A stretch of DNA of 59,410 nt from NCBI RefSeq assembly GCF_020889705.1, contig NZ_JACMYP010000020.1, positions 1 to 59,410 on the forward strand, in the 5' to 3' direction. The DNA comes from Bradyrhizobium altum. GTDB taxonomy: Bacteria > Pseudomonadota > Alphaproteobacteria > Rhizobiales > Xanthobacteraceae. This document shows positions 31,817 to 39,714 of this stretch, piece by piece (the first letter of the stretch is position 1; each line of letters begins with the position of its first letter). The notes under the pieces are model-generated. The model saw only the letters and a list, made by a program, of their open reading frames with translations, made no database searches and was not told the origin of the DNA. Made by a program: the position numbers and the translations under genes.

Positions 31817-32767
31817 TCAAGCCGCGGTCTGCGCCGTAGCCCGCGCGTGCCGGCGGATGGTCTGCGGCGGCTGGCCCAGCACCCGTAAGAACGCCCGCCG
31901 CATCCGTTCCCGCTCGGCAAAGCCGGTCTCTACCGCAATTTCGTCCATCGAATGGCGGCCATCGCCGATCAATTCTCTGGCAGCCTCGACCCGGAGCTGT
32001 TCGATCGCCTTGGCCGGCGACTGGCCGGTCTCGGCGCGGAAGGCGCGGCTGAACTGGCGCGGGCTGAGCCGTGCCACCTCTGCCAATTCCTCGACCGAGA
32101 GCTCGTTGCGCAGATGCGCCTTGGCATAGTTGAGGGCGTTCTGGACGCGGTCGGATTTCGGGTCGAGTTCGAGCAGCGCCGAGAACTGCGACTGTCCGCC
32201 GGTGCGGCGATGATAGACCACGAGCTTGCGGGCCACCGAACGGGCGACCTCGATGCCCAAATCATGCTCGATCATCGCCAGCGCCAGATCGATCGTCGCG
32301 GTCATGCCGGCCGAGGTCCAGATCGGCCCGTCGACGATGTAGATGCGGTCCTGCTCGACCTTGAGCCCGGGAAATCGGGCCTGCAATTCCGGGGCGAATT
32401 GCCAGTGCGTAGAGACGCGCCGGCCGTCGAGCAGGCCGGCTTCAGCCAGTGAGAAGGCGCCGATGCAGGGCGCGGCGATGCGCTGCGATGTCGTCATGGC
32501 GCGTCGCATATAGTCGATCAACTTCGGGGATGCCGGATGAAGCTCGTGGCCGGCGCCGATGAACAGCGTGTCGAAGCCGCGCTCGCCAAAGGCTTCGGTT
32601 TCGACATTGAAGCCGGCCGAGGATCGCACCGGGCCGCCATTCTCCGACAGCAGCGTGACTTCATAGAAGGGCGCGCCTGCGATCAGGTTGGCGACCTCGA
32701 AGGCGGTGATGGCGGTGAAGCCCATCACTTGGAAATCCCTGAAGATGACGAAGCCGATCTCCTGCAC
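31817..32767 (-). CDS. GlxA family transcriptional regulator (DJ-1/PfpI + AraC domains)
   Basis: A 316-residue regulator. Residues 1-170 form a class I glutamine amidotransferase-like (DJ-1/PfpI) domain with the Cys elbow APCIGAFSLAEAG. Residues about 210-310 carry the AraC double helix-turn-helix (LSVEELAEVARLSPRQFSRA, MDEIAVETGFAERERMRRAF). The GTG start at 32767 has GGAGG five bases upstream. It is divergent from an SDR gene 124 bp away, a common arrangement that suggests direct control. Confidence 0.92.
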   Translation of the reverse strand: MQEIGFVIFRDFQVMGFTAITAFEVANLIAGAPFYEVTLLSENGGPVRSSAGFNVETEAFGERGFDTLFIGAGHELHPASPKLIDYMRRAMTTSQRIAAPCIGAFSLAEAGLLDGRRVSTHWQFAPELQARFPGLKVEQDRIYIVDGPIWTSAGMTATIDLALAMIEHDLGIEVARSVARKLVVYHRRTGGQSQFSALLELDPKSDRVQNALNYAKAHLRNELSVEELAEVARLSPRQFSRAFRAETGQSPAKAIEQLRVEAARELIGDGRHSMDEIAVETGFAERERMRRAFLRVLGQPPQTIRRHARATAQTAA

Positions 32768-32785
32768 GGAACCCTCCGACCGAGT

Positions 32786-32824
32786 CTATGTCCTAAAAAG
32801 GTGTATATATGACATTTGAGACAT
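32786..32824. promoter_or_regulatory. Candidate operator region between GlxA-type regulator and SDR gene
   Basis: The AT-rich stretch holds ATGTC (32788-32792) inverted to GACAT (32811-32815), with a direct copy GACAT at 32820-32824 and TGTATATATGA between. Repeated short half-sites in a divergent promoter are what an AraC-type regulator would use, but the sites are short and could be chance. Confidence 0.3.
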
Positions 32825-32891
32825 GCAAGGGGGCCTGTAAAACCTGAGCAGCGGCCAAATTCGGCCGTCCAAGGTCAAACAGGAGACCAAC

Positions 32892-33695
32892 ATGACCAAG
32901 TCAGCCAAAGGAACGGCGCTCGTTACCGGTGCGTCGTCCGGAATCGGTGCCATCTATGCGGACCGGCTCGCACGGCGTGGCTACGATCTGATCCTCGTTG
33001 CACGTAACCGCGAGCGCCTCGATGGGCTCGCCAAGCGTCTTTCGCAGGAGACAGGCCGATCGATCGAGATCGTTGCCGCCGACCTTGCCAAGCGCGGCGA
33101 TGTATCGCGGGTCGAATCCATTCTGCGCAGCAATACCGGTATCAACGTGCTGGTGAACAACGCCGGCGTCGGCGCCACCGCACCGCTGCTCGCATCCGAT
33201 GTCGATAAGATGAGCGACATGATCGCGCTCAATGTCGATGCGCTGATGCGACTGACCTATGCGGCGGTGCCGGGATTCGTCGCGCGCGGCGGCGGCACCA
33301 TCATCAATATCGCCTCGGTCGTCGGCGTCCAGCCGGAACTGCTCAACGGTGTCTACGGAGGCAGCAAGGCCTTCGTGTTGGCGCTGACCCACTCGCTGCA
33401 GCACGAGCTGAAGGACAAGAACATTCGCATCCAGGCCGTGCTGCCGGGGGCTACGGCCACCGAGTTCTGGGACATCGCCGGCACGCCGGTCGAGCATCTG
33501 CCGGGCGAGATCGTGATGAAGGCCGAGGACATGGTGAACGCTGCGCTGGCCGGCCTCGACCAGGGCGAGGTCTTCACCGTGCCGTCGCTGCCGGAGGCGG
33601 CGGATTGGCAGGCCTATGAGGCGGCCCGCCAGAAGCTGATGCCGAACCTGTCACGTCGCGCGCCCGCGGCGCGTTACGGGGTCAAGGCCGCCTGA
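32892..33695 (+). CDS. SDR family oxidoreductase
   Basis: A 267-residue short-chain dehydrogenase. TGASSGIG (cofactor), NNAGVGA, NIASVVG and the catalytic YGGSK (Tyr-x3-Lys) are all present. The acidic and basic residues after the Rossmann loop (ARNRERLDGL) suggest NADP preference. It belongs to the SDR group annotated as DltE-like or short-chain oxidoreductase; the substrate is unknown. GGAG lies upstream of ATG 32892. The divergent GlxA-type regulator is the likely controller. Confidence 0.9.
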   Translation: MTKSAKGTALVTGASSGIGAIYADRLARRGYDLILVARNRERLDGLAKRLSQETGRSIEIVAADLAKRGDVSRVESILRSNTGINVLVNNAGVGATAPLLASDVDKMSDMIALNVDALMRLTYAAVPGFVARGGGTIINIASVVGVQPELLNGVYGGSKAFVLALTHSLQHELKDKNIRIQAVLPGATATEFWDIAGTPVEHLPGEIVMKAEDMVNAALAGLDQGEVFTVPSLPEAADWQAYEAARQKLMPNLSRRAPAARYGVKAA

Positions 33696-33814
33696 GACCA
33701 TTCCGAGGCCTTTGCGAAATTGCGTCCCGCGCCGGCCAGGTGCCGCAGCGCGGGAGCAACCATTTGAGTTCCCGGCCGTTAGTGGTGGGAATCTCGAGCG
33801 GGCAGGCAAGGCGA

Positions 33815-34972
33815 ATGGCCGAAGACACTGGACTGACCACGGGCATCGCGCACCACGGTGCCGTGCGGCTGCCATCCGTCGACATCGACAGCTTCAACAT
33901 CGAGCTGAAGGATGACGAGGGCTTTCTCGGCGATCGCGCCTCCAAGGGTGCTTTCCGCAAGATCTTCGACCGCTGGCGCAAGCCGCTGCGTAAATCCGGC
34001 GAGGACCCGTTCGGCGACGAGCCGTCGGACAAGATCAGCAAGAAGACCCTGGATGAGATACTCGTCGGTGACGACACCGAGGCCTCCGCGGTCGTGCACA
34101 GCGCGATCGAGGAGTTCGCGCAGGAGCTCGCCTATGTGACGCGGCGCTTCCTCAGGACCAAGGACTGGGCCAAGACCGAACGCATCGTGGTCGGCGGCGG
34201 CTTCCGCGACTCCAGGCTCGGCGAGCTCGCGATCGCGCGCACCGACATCATCCTGAAGTCGGAGGATTTCAAGGTCGACATGGTGCCGATCCGTTTTCAC
34301 CCCGACGACGCCGGGCTGATCGGCACGCTGCATCTGGCCCCGTCGTGGATCTTCGAGGCCCATGACGGCGTGCTCGCCGTCGACATCGGCGGCACCAACA
34401 TCCGCTGCGGAGTGGTCGAGACGCGCTGGAAGAAGGCGCCCGATCTCTCCAAGGCGGCGGTCTGGAAATCGGAGCTGTGGCGCCATGCCGATGACGAGCC
34501 GACGCGCGAAGGCGCGGTGATGCGGCTGGTGAAAATGCTGAAGGACCTGATCGCCGCCGCCGAGAAGGAGAATCTGAGGCTCGCGCCGTTCATCGGCGTC
34601 GCCTGTCCCGGCGTCATCAACGAGGACGGCTCGATCGAGAAAGGGGCGCAGAACCTGCCGGGCAATTGGGAGAGCAGCAAATTCAACCTGCCGGCGAGCC
34701 TGGTCGAGGCGATCCCGGAGATCGGCGGCCATGACACCGCGATCGTGATGCACAATGACGGCGTGGTGCAGGGACTGGCCGCGGTCCCGTTCATGCAGGA
34801 TGTTGCGCGCTGGGGCGTGCTGACGATCGGAACCGGGCTTGGCAACGCCCGCTACACCAATCGCAAGAAAGACAACGGCAAGGACGACAAGAAAGCCGAG
34901 AAAAGGGACAAGGACGACGAGGGCGACAAGGGCGAGAAAAAGGCCAAGAAAGCCAGGAAGGCCGACGCCTGA
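33815..34972 (+). CDS. ROK/sugar-kinase-like protein with permuted motif order
   Basis: A 385-residue protein in the actin/hexokinase ATPase fold. The ROK phosphate-1 motif VDIGGTN is at residues 189-195, then PGVINEDG (265-272), the catalytic-type Asp in HND (313-315) and the phosphate-2 motif GTGLG (339-343). The segment before phosphate-1 carries what is normally the C-terminal lobe: a helix AIEEFAQELAYVTRRFL (98-114), IVVGGG (124-129) and HPDDAGLIGTLHLA (162-175). No zinc-binding Cys cluster follows GTGLG; instead a Lys/Asp/Glu tail ends the protein. Annotated orthologues would be called ROK family protein. Sugar kinase activity is not assured. ATG 33815 is chosen; GTG starts upstream are possible. 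Confidence 0.82.
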   Translation: MAEDTGLTTGIAHHGAVRLPSVDIDSFNIELKDDEGFLGDRASKGAFRKIFDRWRKPLRKSGEDPFGDEPSDKISKKTLDEILVGDDTEASAVVHSAIEEFAQELAYVTRRFLRTKDWAKTERIVVGGGFRDSRLGELAIARTDIILKSEDFKVDMVPIRFHPDDAGLIGTLHLAPSWIFEAHDGVLAVDIGGTNIRCGVVETRWKKAPDLSKAAVWKSELWRHADDEPTREGAVMRLVKMLKDLIAAAEKENLRLAPFIGVACPGVINEDGSIEKGAQNLPGNWESSKFNLPASLVEAIPEIGGHDTAIVMHNDGVVQGLAAVPFMQDVARWGVLTIGTGLGNARYTNRKKDNGKDDKKAEKRDKDDEGDKGEKKAKKARKADA

Positions 34973-35127
34973 GTCGTCGGGATTCAGCGATCGCGCGGTA
35001 AGGTTGATCGGTTAGGTTAAGATCGGGTTCGCGTTGCCGTTTGGGCGCCGGCCGCTACCGTGGCCGCTGTCGCTCCCGCCGACCGGCGAAGCCGCACTTC
35101 CCGGCCAGCAATATTGAGAAGCGGCAC

Positions 35128-35162
35128 GGGACCGCCAGTTTTTGTCGCGTCCTGGCGGTCCC
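35128..35162. terminator. Hairpin in the convergent ROK-like / hydrolase gap
   Basis: A perfect 11-bp stem GGGACCGCCAG / CTGGCGGTCCC (35128-35138, 35152-35162) lies eight bases past the hydrolase stop. No T-run follows on either strand. Its place between convergent genes suggests bidirectional termination or 3'-end protection. Confidence 0.55.
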
Positions 35163-35170
35163 ACCACTTT

Positions 35171-36034
35171 CTACTTCCAATTGATCCGCGCGAAGAAGCC
35201 GGCGATCTCGGCGGCGGCGCGGTCGGGGTCCTCGCGATGCGGGAAATGCCCGACATCGGGGAACATCTTCAGGTCCAGATTGGAGAAGGTCTCGCCCAGT
35301 CGGTCGGTCCAGGCATAGGGAAACAGCGGGTCATGCTCGGCCCAGCGGATGCAGGTCGGCACCGTGATCGGCGGCAGCGCAGGCGCTTCGCCCTGCATCA
35401 TCTTGACGCGCCCCGCATGCGACGCGCGATAATGCGCGAAGCCGCCGGCGAGGTTGCCGGGCTTGAAGAAGTTGTCGGCGAAGTCCTCGATCACATCGTC
35501 GAACGCGGCCTTGCGATGGGTCCAGTCGTGCAGGAAATGGCCGATATACGTGCGGCAGGTCTCGCGGCTGGCGCCGACCAGCGCGGGCGCCATCTCCATC
35601 TGGTGGAACGACTGGTACCAGATGTGATTCAGCCGGTCGGGCGCGGCCATTCGCGGGCCGACGCCGGGATAGACGAAATCGAAGAAAAACAGCCCGGCGA
35701 TGCGCGCGGGCGCCTTGCGGGCGAGCGGCTGCATCACCGCGCCGCCGACGTCGTGGCCGACCACGCCGGCCTCCTCGATCTGAAGCGCGTCCAGCAGCGC
35801 CAGCATGTCGTCGGTATGCTGATCGGGGCCAAATGAGCCTTGCGGCTTGTCGCTGTCGCCGAAGCCGCGCAGGTCGGGCGCGATCAGGGTGTAGCGGTCG
35901 GCGAGGCGCGCCATCACGGGCTTCCAGGTCAGCCAGAATTCCGGCCAGCCGTGCAACAGCAGCAGCGGCCTGCCGCTCCCGGTCCGCGCGACGTGGAACG
36001 CCGCGCCGTTGGCTCGAATCGTCACATGCTCCAT
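35171..36034 (-). CDS. Alpha/beta hydrolase (epoxide hydrolase/haloalkane dehalogenase group)
   Basis: A 287-residue alpha/beta hydrolase. HGWPEFWLTW carries the HGxP oxyanion motif, GHDVGGAVMQ the nucleophilic Asp elbow, and DVGHFPHREDP the catalytic His. An Asp nucleophile places it with epoxide hydrolases and dehalogenases rather than esterases. The Arg pair that follows the nucleophile in fluoroacetate dehalogenase is absent, so that activity is not supported. ATG 36034 has CAGGAG upstream. Confidence 0.88.
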   Translation of the reverse strand: MEHVTIRANGAAFHVARTGSGRPLLLLHGWPEFWLTWKPVMARLADRYTLIAPDLRGFGDSDKPQGSFGPDQHTDDMLALLDALQIEEAGVVGHDVGGAVMQPLARKAPARIAGLFFFDFVYPGVGPRMAAPDRLNHIWYQSFHQMEMAPALVGASRETCRTYIGHFLHDWTHRKAAFDDVIEDFADNFFKPGNLAGGFAHYRASHAGRVKMMQGEAPALPPITVPTCIRWAEHDPLFPYAWTDRLGETFSNLDLKMFPDVGHFPHREDPDRAAAEIAGFFARINWK

Positions 36035-36247
36035 CGGCCGCTCCTGCTTCTTTTGCTTCACCCGCACGCCGCTCGAGCCCGAACCGCGCCGCTAGCGCGT
36101 TGTTTCCGCGCGCTTTCTTGCGCCGTCCCGGTGCTTTCGTGGCGCGCGGCGACGGCGACGGAAATATTATTGCAGCGCCTTGTCTGTCCCGCCATCCTCG
36201 CCTAGAACTCGCCCCGACCGCGGGTGGCGCAAATCACCCGGGCCATC

Positions 36248-36337
36248 GGAGAGGTGGCAGAGTGGTTGAATGCACCGCACTCGAAATGCGGCATAGGTGC
36301 AAGCCTATCGGGGGTTCGAATCCCTCCCTCTCCGCCA
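36248..36337 (+). tRNA. tRNA-Ser (anticodon CGA)
   Basis: A 90-base tRNA with acceptor stem GGAGAGG / CCTCTCC, discriminator G and encoded CCA (36335-36337). The anticodon stem CCGCA / TGCGG encloses the loop CTCGAAA, giving CGA. A long variable arm (about 14 bases) and the T-arm GGGGGTTCGAATCCCTC are typical of tRNA-Ser. Two broken genes and a non-coding stretch follow it directly. Confidence 0.97.
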
Positions 36338-36437
36338 AATACGAATAGATCCGAGCCCGCCAAAGTCATCCGGCTGTGCCGGACCAGGAGAACGCGACTG
36401 GCCGTGCCCCCGGTCGGCCGCGCGTGACGACCAGCCA

Positions 36438-36862
36438 ATGACCCCTGACATTCCAGCGATCAGAACCGCTCGCCTGGCACTCCGTCCACAAGCGTTCGAC
36501 GACTTTTCCGCCTATCACGCGTTCCTGGCCTCCCCCGGTCCACCGGCATGGGCGGGCCGTTCGATACCCGCGCGGCGTGGGGGATGTTCTGCCACGACCT
36601 GGCGTGCTGGCGGTTGTTCGGCCATGGCGCGCCGATGATCGAGCTCACAGCCTCAAAGCAGTGCGTCGGCCAGGTCGGCATCAAGCATGGGCCGCTGTTT
36701 CCGGAGAAGGAGCTCGGCTGGCTGCTCTATGACGGATATGAGGGATGCGGCTACGTCACGGAAGCGGCGCTGGCATTGCGCGACTGGGCTTTTGCGACGC
36801 TGAAGCTGTCTTCGCTCGTCAGCTACATGGCGCCTGACAATGCGATGTCCGCCGCAATGTGG
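36438..36862 (+). pseudogene. GNAT family acetyltransferase remnant (frameshift and 3' deletion)
   Basis: The frame opens at ATG 36438 with the RimL-type start IRTARLALRPQAFDDFSAYH. At the C-run 36533-36537 the family-like reading shifts frame (one C missing) and continues STGMGGPFDTRAAWGMFCHD, then VGQVGIKHGPLFPEKELGWL and YEGCGYVTEAALALRDWAF. It stops being GNAT-like at NAMSAAMW, near 36860, where it meets the end of a flavodoxin-like gene in opposite orientation. About 20 C-terminal residues are lost. It is not expected to be functional. Confidence 0.75.
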
Positions 36863-37211
36863 AGAGCTTGTCGCCGGCGTGTGCCCCCGAATTGGTGAAG
36901 CCGGCCGCGAGCTTGTCCTTCCACCGATAGCCTTTGGACATCACTGCACTTGAAGTTGATTCCTGAAAGGCTTTGAAGGCCGCGGACGCGGCGCCCATGT
37001 AGGTGGGCGTGCCGAAGATCAAGGCTTCCGCACTCATCAGTCTGTCCCAGTTCTGCTCCACGCTCTCGACAGGCACCAGAAGCGCCTCCGCGCCATCGAC
37101 ATCTCCAACGCCGGACCTGACGGCCTCCGCCTGACGCCGGGTGTGGCCGTAGACGCTATGATAGACGATCGCGATCAGGATGCGATCGCCGCCAGTTCCG
37201 ATATGATGCAT
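36850..37211 (-). pseudogene. Flavodoxin/NAD(P)H-quinone oxidoreductase (WrbA-like), 3' truncated
   Basis: ATG 37211 with GAGGA upstream opens a flavodoxin fold: ILIAIVYHSVYGHTRRQAEA (FMN phosphate loop), LIFGTPTYMGAASAAFKAF and AAGFTNSGAHAGDKLSTL. The family reading ends there, around 36860; the open frame runs on to 36819 with unrelated residues. WrbA-type proteins continue for another 60-80 residues, including the last beta strand. The break coincides with the end of the neighbouring acetyltransferase, so one deletion probably removed both 3' ends. Confidence 0.75.
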
Positions 37212-37993
37212 GGTGTCCTCTGCTGCTGCCATTGCAGAAGCTAAGACAAGGCAGCACGTCGAAGCGTGACATGCCCCCCGAACCTTCGTCCGGAGGATGT
37301 TGCTCCAATTGACCCCCACTCAGGCTGGAGCGGTGGCTGCCGGCTACTTTGCATGGGGTTGTTTTCGATGTTTTGGTGGAAGCCGCGCTCTTCGGGGCCG
37401 CGCCGGTAACCTTAATTTTCCGTTTCGATTGTCGATAAAGTTTTATTGATTATCCTTGTGACAGTTGAGCGGCGTGACGAACCGCACGATGAGAGGCAAC
37501 AGCCGAGTGGCTTGACGACCTCTCTGGAATCGAAGGGTGGGCAGAGCGCAGTGCCAGCCACCTTTCGGGCTGTCCGGCGGCGGCCGGCGGGGCAAATCAA
37601 TTTCTGAAGTGCATCGATTGCCAGGTTGCGGCGCATATCGCGCCGCATGATGCTTCTCAATTGGGATGTTCCAAGATGGCGTACCCGCATGTTTTGATCG
37701 CGGTCGGTGGCGGCTTTTTGCTGCTGGCAGGCTTCGTCGCATTTGCCCTTTGGAGAAACGCACTCCATTCGACGGCGCGGATTTAGCAACAGGCGAGATT
37801 TAGTTCCGACGGCCTCGCTCATGGGGGTGAGCGTGGCTGGCGGATGGCCGCACCGCCGCGCGGCCTGACAGCCGAGCACCGCGCCTACAACCTGCCCCAA
37901 GGCGACGCGTGCTCGGCTGTTCACTTCCTGACCAAGCTTCGTCGTTCGAAACATTGATCGTGACGGCAATTCCTCCAAACCTCCGCATCACCT
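37212..37993. other. About 780 bp without a recognisable gene
   Basis: This stretch lies between the truncated flavodoxin gene and the ABC-F gene. It holds locally lower-GC patches (for example 37345-37460). Minus-strand open frames in it are Arg/Ser/Cys-rich and resemble no family I know. No tRNA 3'-end duplicate, transposase or integrase remnant is visible. One tiny plus-strand frame with a membrane helix is listed separately. Confidence 0.5.
37676..37786 (+). CDS. Possible 36-residue single-helix membrane protein
   Basis: The frame from ATG 37676 encodes MAYPHVLIAVGGGFLLLAGF followed by VAFALWRNALHSTARI. A hydrophobic helix of about 20 residues is capped by a basic, short C-terminus. A weak GGGA lies nine bases upstream. 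Small membrane proteins of this size exist, but there is no family recognition and the region is otherwise decayed, so this may be chance. Confidence 0.3.
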   Translation: MAYPHVLIAVGGGFLLLAGFVAFALWRNALHSTARI

Positions 37994-39577
37994 TCACGAA
38001 GCAAGATCCAACCTGCGGGTGATTGCGATCGCCTCGAGGAAGGTTTCATCATGGCTCACAACCAGCAGCGCGCCGTCATAGGCGCGCAGTCCGGCCTCGA
38101 CCGCTTCCATCGATTCGATGTCGAGATGGTTGGTGGGCTCGTCGAGGATCAGGAGCGGCGGCGGGTTCACACCACCCAGAACGCAGGCGAGGCCAGCGCG
38201 GAGCAACTGGCCGCCGCTGAGACTCGCGACCATTTGCAGGGCTGCATCGGCGCGAAACATGAACCGCGCTAGCGCGGCGCGACAGGCGTTCTCGCTGGCA
38301 TCCGGATTGATGCGCCGGAAATTATCCAGGATGGAGACTGAGGCATCGAGCAGGCTGACCGCCTGATCGAACATGGCAAAGCGGGTCATCACCTCGACGG
38401 TGCCGCGCGCCGCGGTCAGATCGCCGCTGACGAGCTTGAGCAGCGTCGTCTTGCCGGCGCCGTTAGGACCGACAATCGCGACGCGCTCCGGACCCGACAT
38501 GGAGAAGGTGAGATCACGCAGGATGGGCGCGTCCGCGGTGTAGCCGGCATCGGCGGCTTCGATCCGCAGCACCATCCGGCTCGCAGGCAGCTGCGTTGAC
38601 GGCAGTTGCACCGAGAACGGTTGCAGCACCTCGATGCGCCGGCGCGCCGCGGTGGCCAATTCGAGCGCCTGCGTCCGCCGCCGCTCGGCGAGGCGGGCGT
38701 TCTCGCCCCCGGTGTCCTCGCTGCGATCCTTGCGCAGCCCGGCGGCGATGCGCGGCAGATCGCCCTTGGCGCGCTTCGTCGCGCCGGCGCCATCCTTGCG
38801 CGCTTGCCGTTCAGACGTTTCCGTTGCCTTGCGGTCGATCTCGGCGACGCGCTTCTCGGCATCGGCCAGATCGTGTCGTGCTGCCGACAGATCGATGGCC
38901 TTGCGCGCATGGTACTGGCTCCAATTGCCGCCGTAGCGTCGGGCTTCCAGCGAGGTCAGCTCGACGATCGCATCCATGGTCTCGAGCAGCTCGCGGTCAT
39001 GGCTGACGATGATGGCGCCATGCCGCCAGTCCGCGAGCAGGTCGATCACCACCTGGCGTCCCGCGCGGTCGAGATTGTTGGTGGGCTCATCCAGCAGCAG
39101 AAAGTCCGGTTGCGCGAAGGTCAGTGCGGCGAGGCGCGCCCTGCTGGCCTGTCCGCCGGACAGCGTCGCCAGCGGGGCGTCGAGTACATCATTCAGTCCG
39201 ACTCGCGCGAGCGCGGATGCGATGCGCGTATCGAGCATCCAGTCGATATCCGCAAGCTCTTCAGTGCTCGCAAGGCCCTGTTCGGCCCGGCGCAACGCAG
39301 CCAGCGCACCGCGTGCGCCGAACAGATCGACGACGCATTCGTCCGGCGTCACCTGAACGGACTGATGCAGCATCGCGACGCGTCCCTGAGCAGCGACCGT
39401 GCCGGATTGCGGCGCGCGCGTGCCTGCGATCAGGCCGAGCAGCGTCGTCTTGCCGACGCCGTTCCTGCCGACAAGGCCGGTCCGTTCAGGGCCGAAATTG
39501 AGGTCGATATTGGAAAGGAGAACCCGGCCGTCAGGCGCGGACAGGGTCAGATGGGAGAGCGTGATCGATGCAGGCAT
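37994..39577 (-). CDS. ABC-F family ATPase
   Basis: A 527-residue protein with two ABC domains and no membrane segments, as in ABC-F translation factors. Each half has Walker A (GLVGRNGVGKTTLLGLIAG; AIVGPNGAGKTTLLKLVSG), a signature (LSGGQASRARLAA; LSGGQLLRAGLACV) and Walker B followed by DEPTN (LLLDEPTNNLD; LILDEPTNHLD). The interdomain linker (about residues 215-320) is charged and Arg/Lys-rich. By family it binds the ribosomal E site; a resistance role cannot be assumed. ATG 39577 is used; a start at 39601 is also in frame. Confidence 0.93.
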   Translation of the reverse strand: MPASITLSHLTLSAPDGRVLLSNIDLNFGPERTGLVGRNGVGKTTLLGLIAGTRAPQSGTVAAQGRVAMLHQSVQVTPDECVVDLFGARGALAALRRAEQGLASTEELADIDWMLDTRIASALARVGLNDVLDAPLATLSGGQASRARLAALTFAQPDFLLLDEPTNNLDRAGRQVVIDLLADWRHGAIIVSHDRELLETMDAIVELTSLEARRYGGNWSQYHARKAIDLSAARHDLADAEKRVAEIDRKATETSERQARKDGAGATKRAKGDLPRIAAGLRKDRSEDTGGENARLAERRRTQALELATAARRRIEVLQPFSVQLPSTQLPASRMVLRIEAADAGYTADAPILRDLTFSMSGPERVAIVGPNGAGKTTLLKLVSGDLTAARGTVEVMTRFAMFDQAVSLLDASVSILDNFRRINPDASENACRAALARFMFRADAALQMVASLSGGQLLRAGLACVLGGVNPPPLLILDEPTNHLDIESMEAVEAGLRAYDGALLVVSHDETFLEAIAITRRLDLAS

Positions 39578-39714
39578 GACGATGGATATCCCGGTAGGCA
39601 AGGCTGATGGGCGTTGCGGTCCGGATGAAATCCATGGCTGTCGGCATCCTCTCGAATTGATGTTGAACTGATGTAGCCGCGTATTTGGCCGGGATCAAGG
39701 CGCGAAGCGAATCG

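Noticed and set aside
35171..36034. Fluoroacetate dehalogenase
   Set aside because: The nucleophile elbow reads GHDVGG; the Arg residues that bind the carboxylate after the Asp in that enzyme are missing.
36248..37993. Integrated element with att duplication at tRNA-Ser
   Set aside because: No second copy of the tRNA 3' end and no integrase is visible within the window, so only a decayed hotspot can be claimed.
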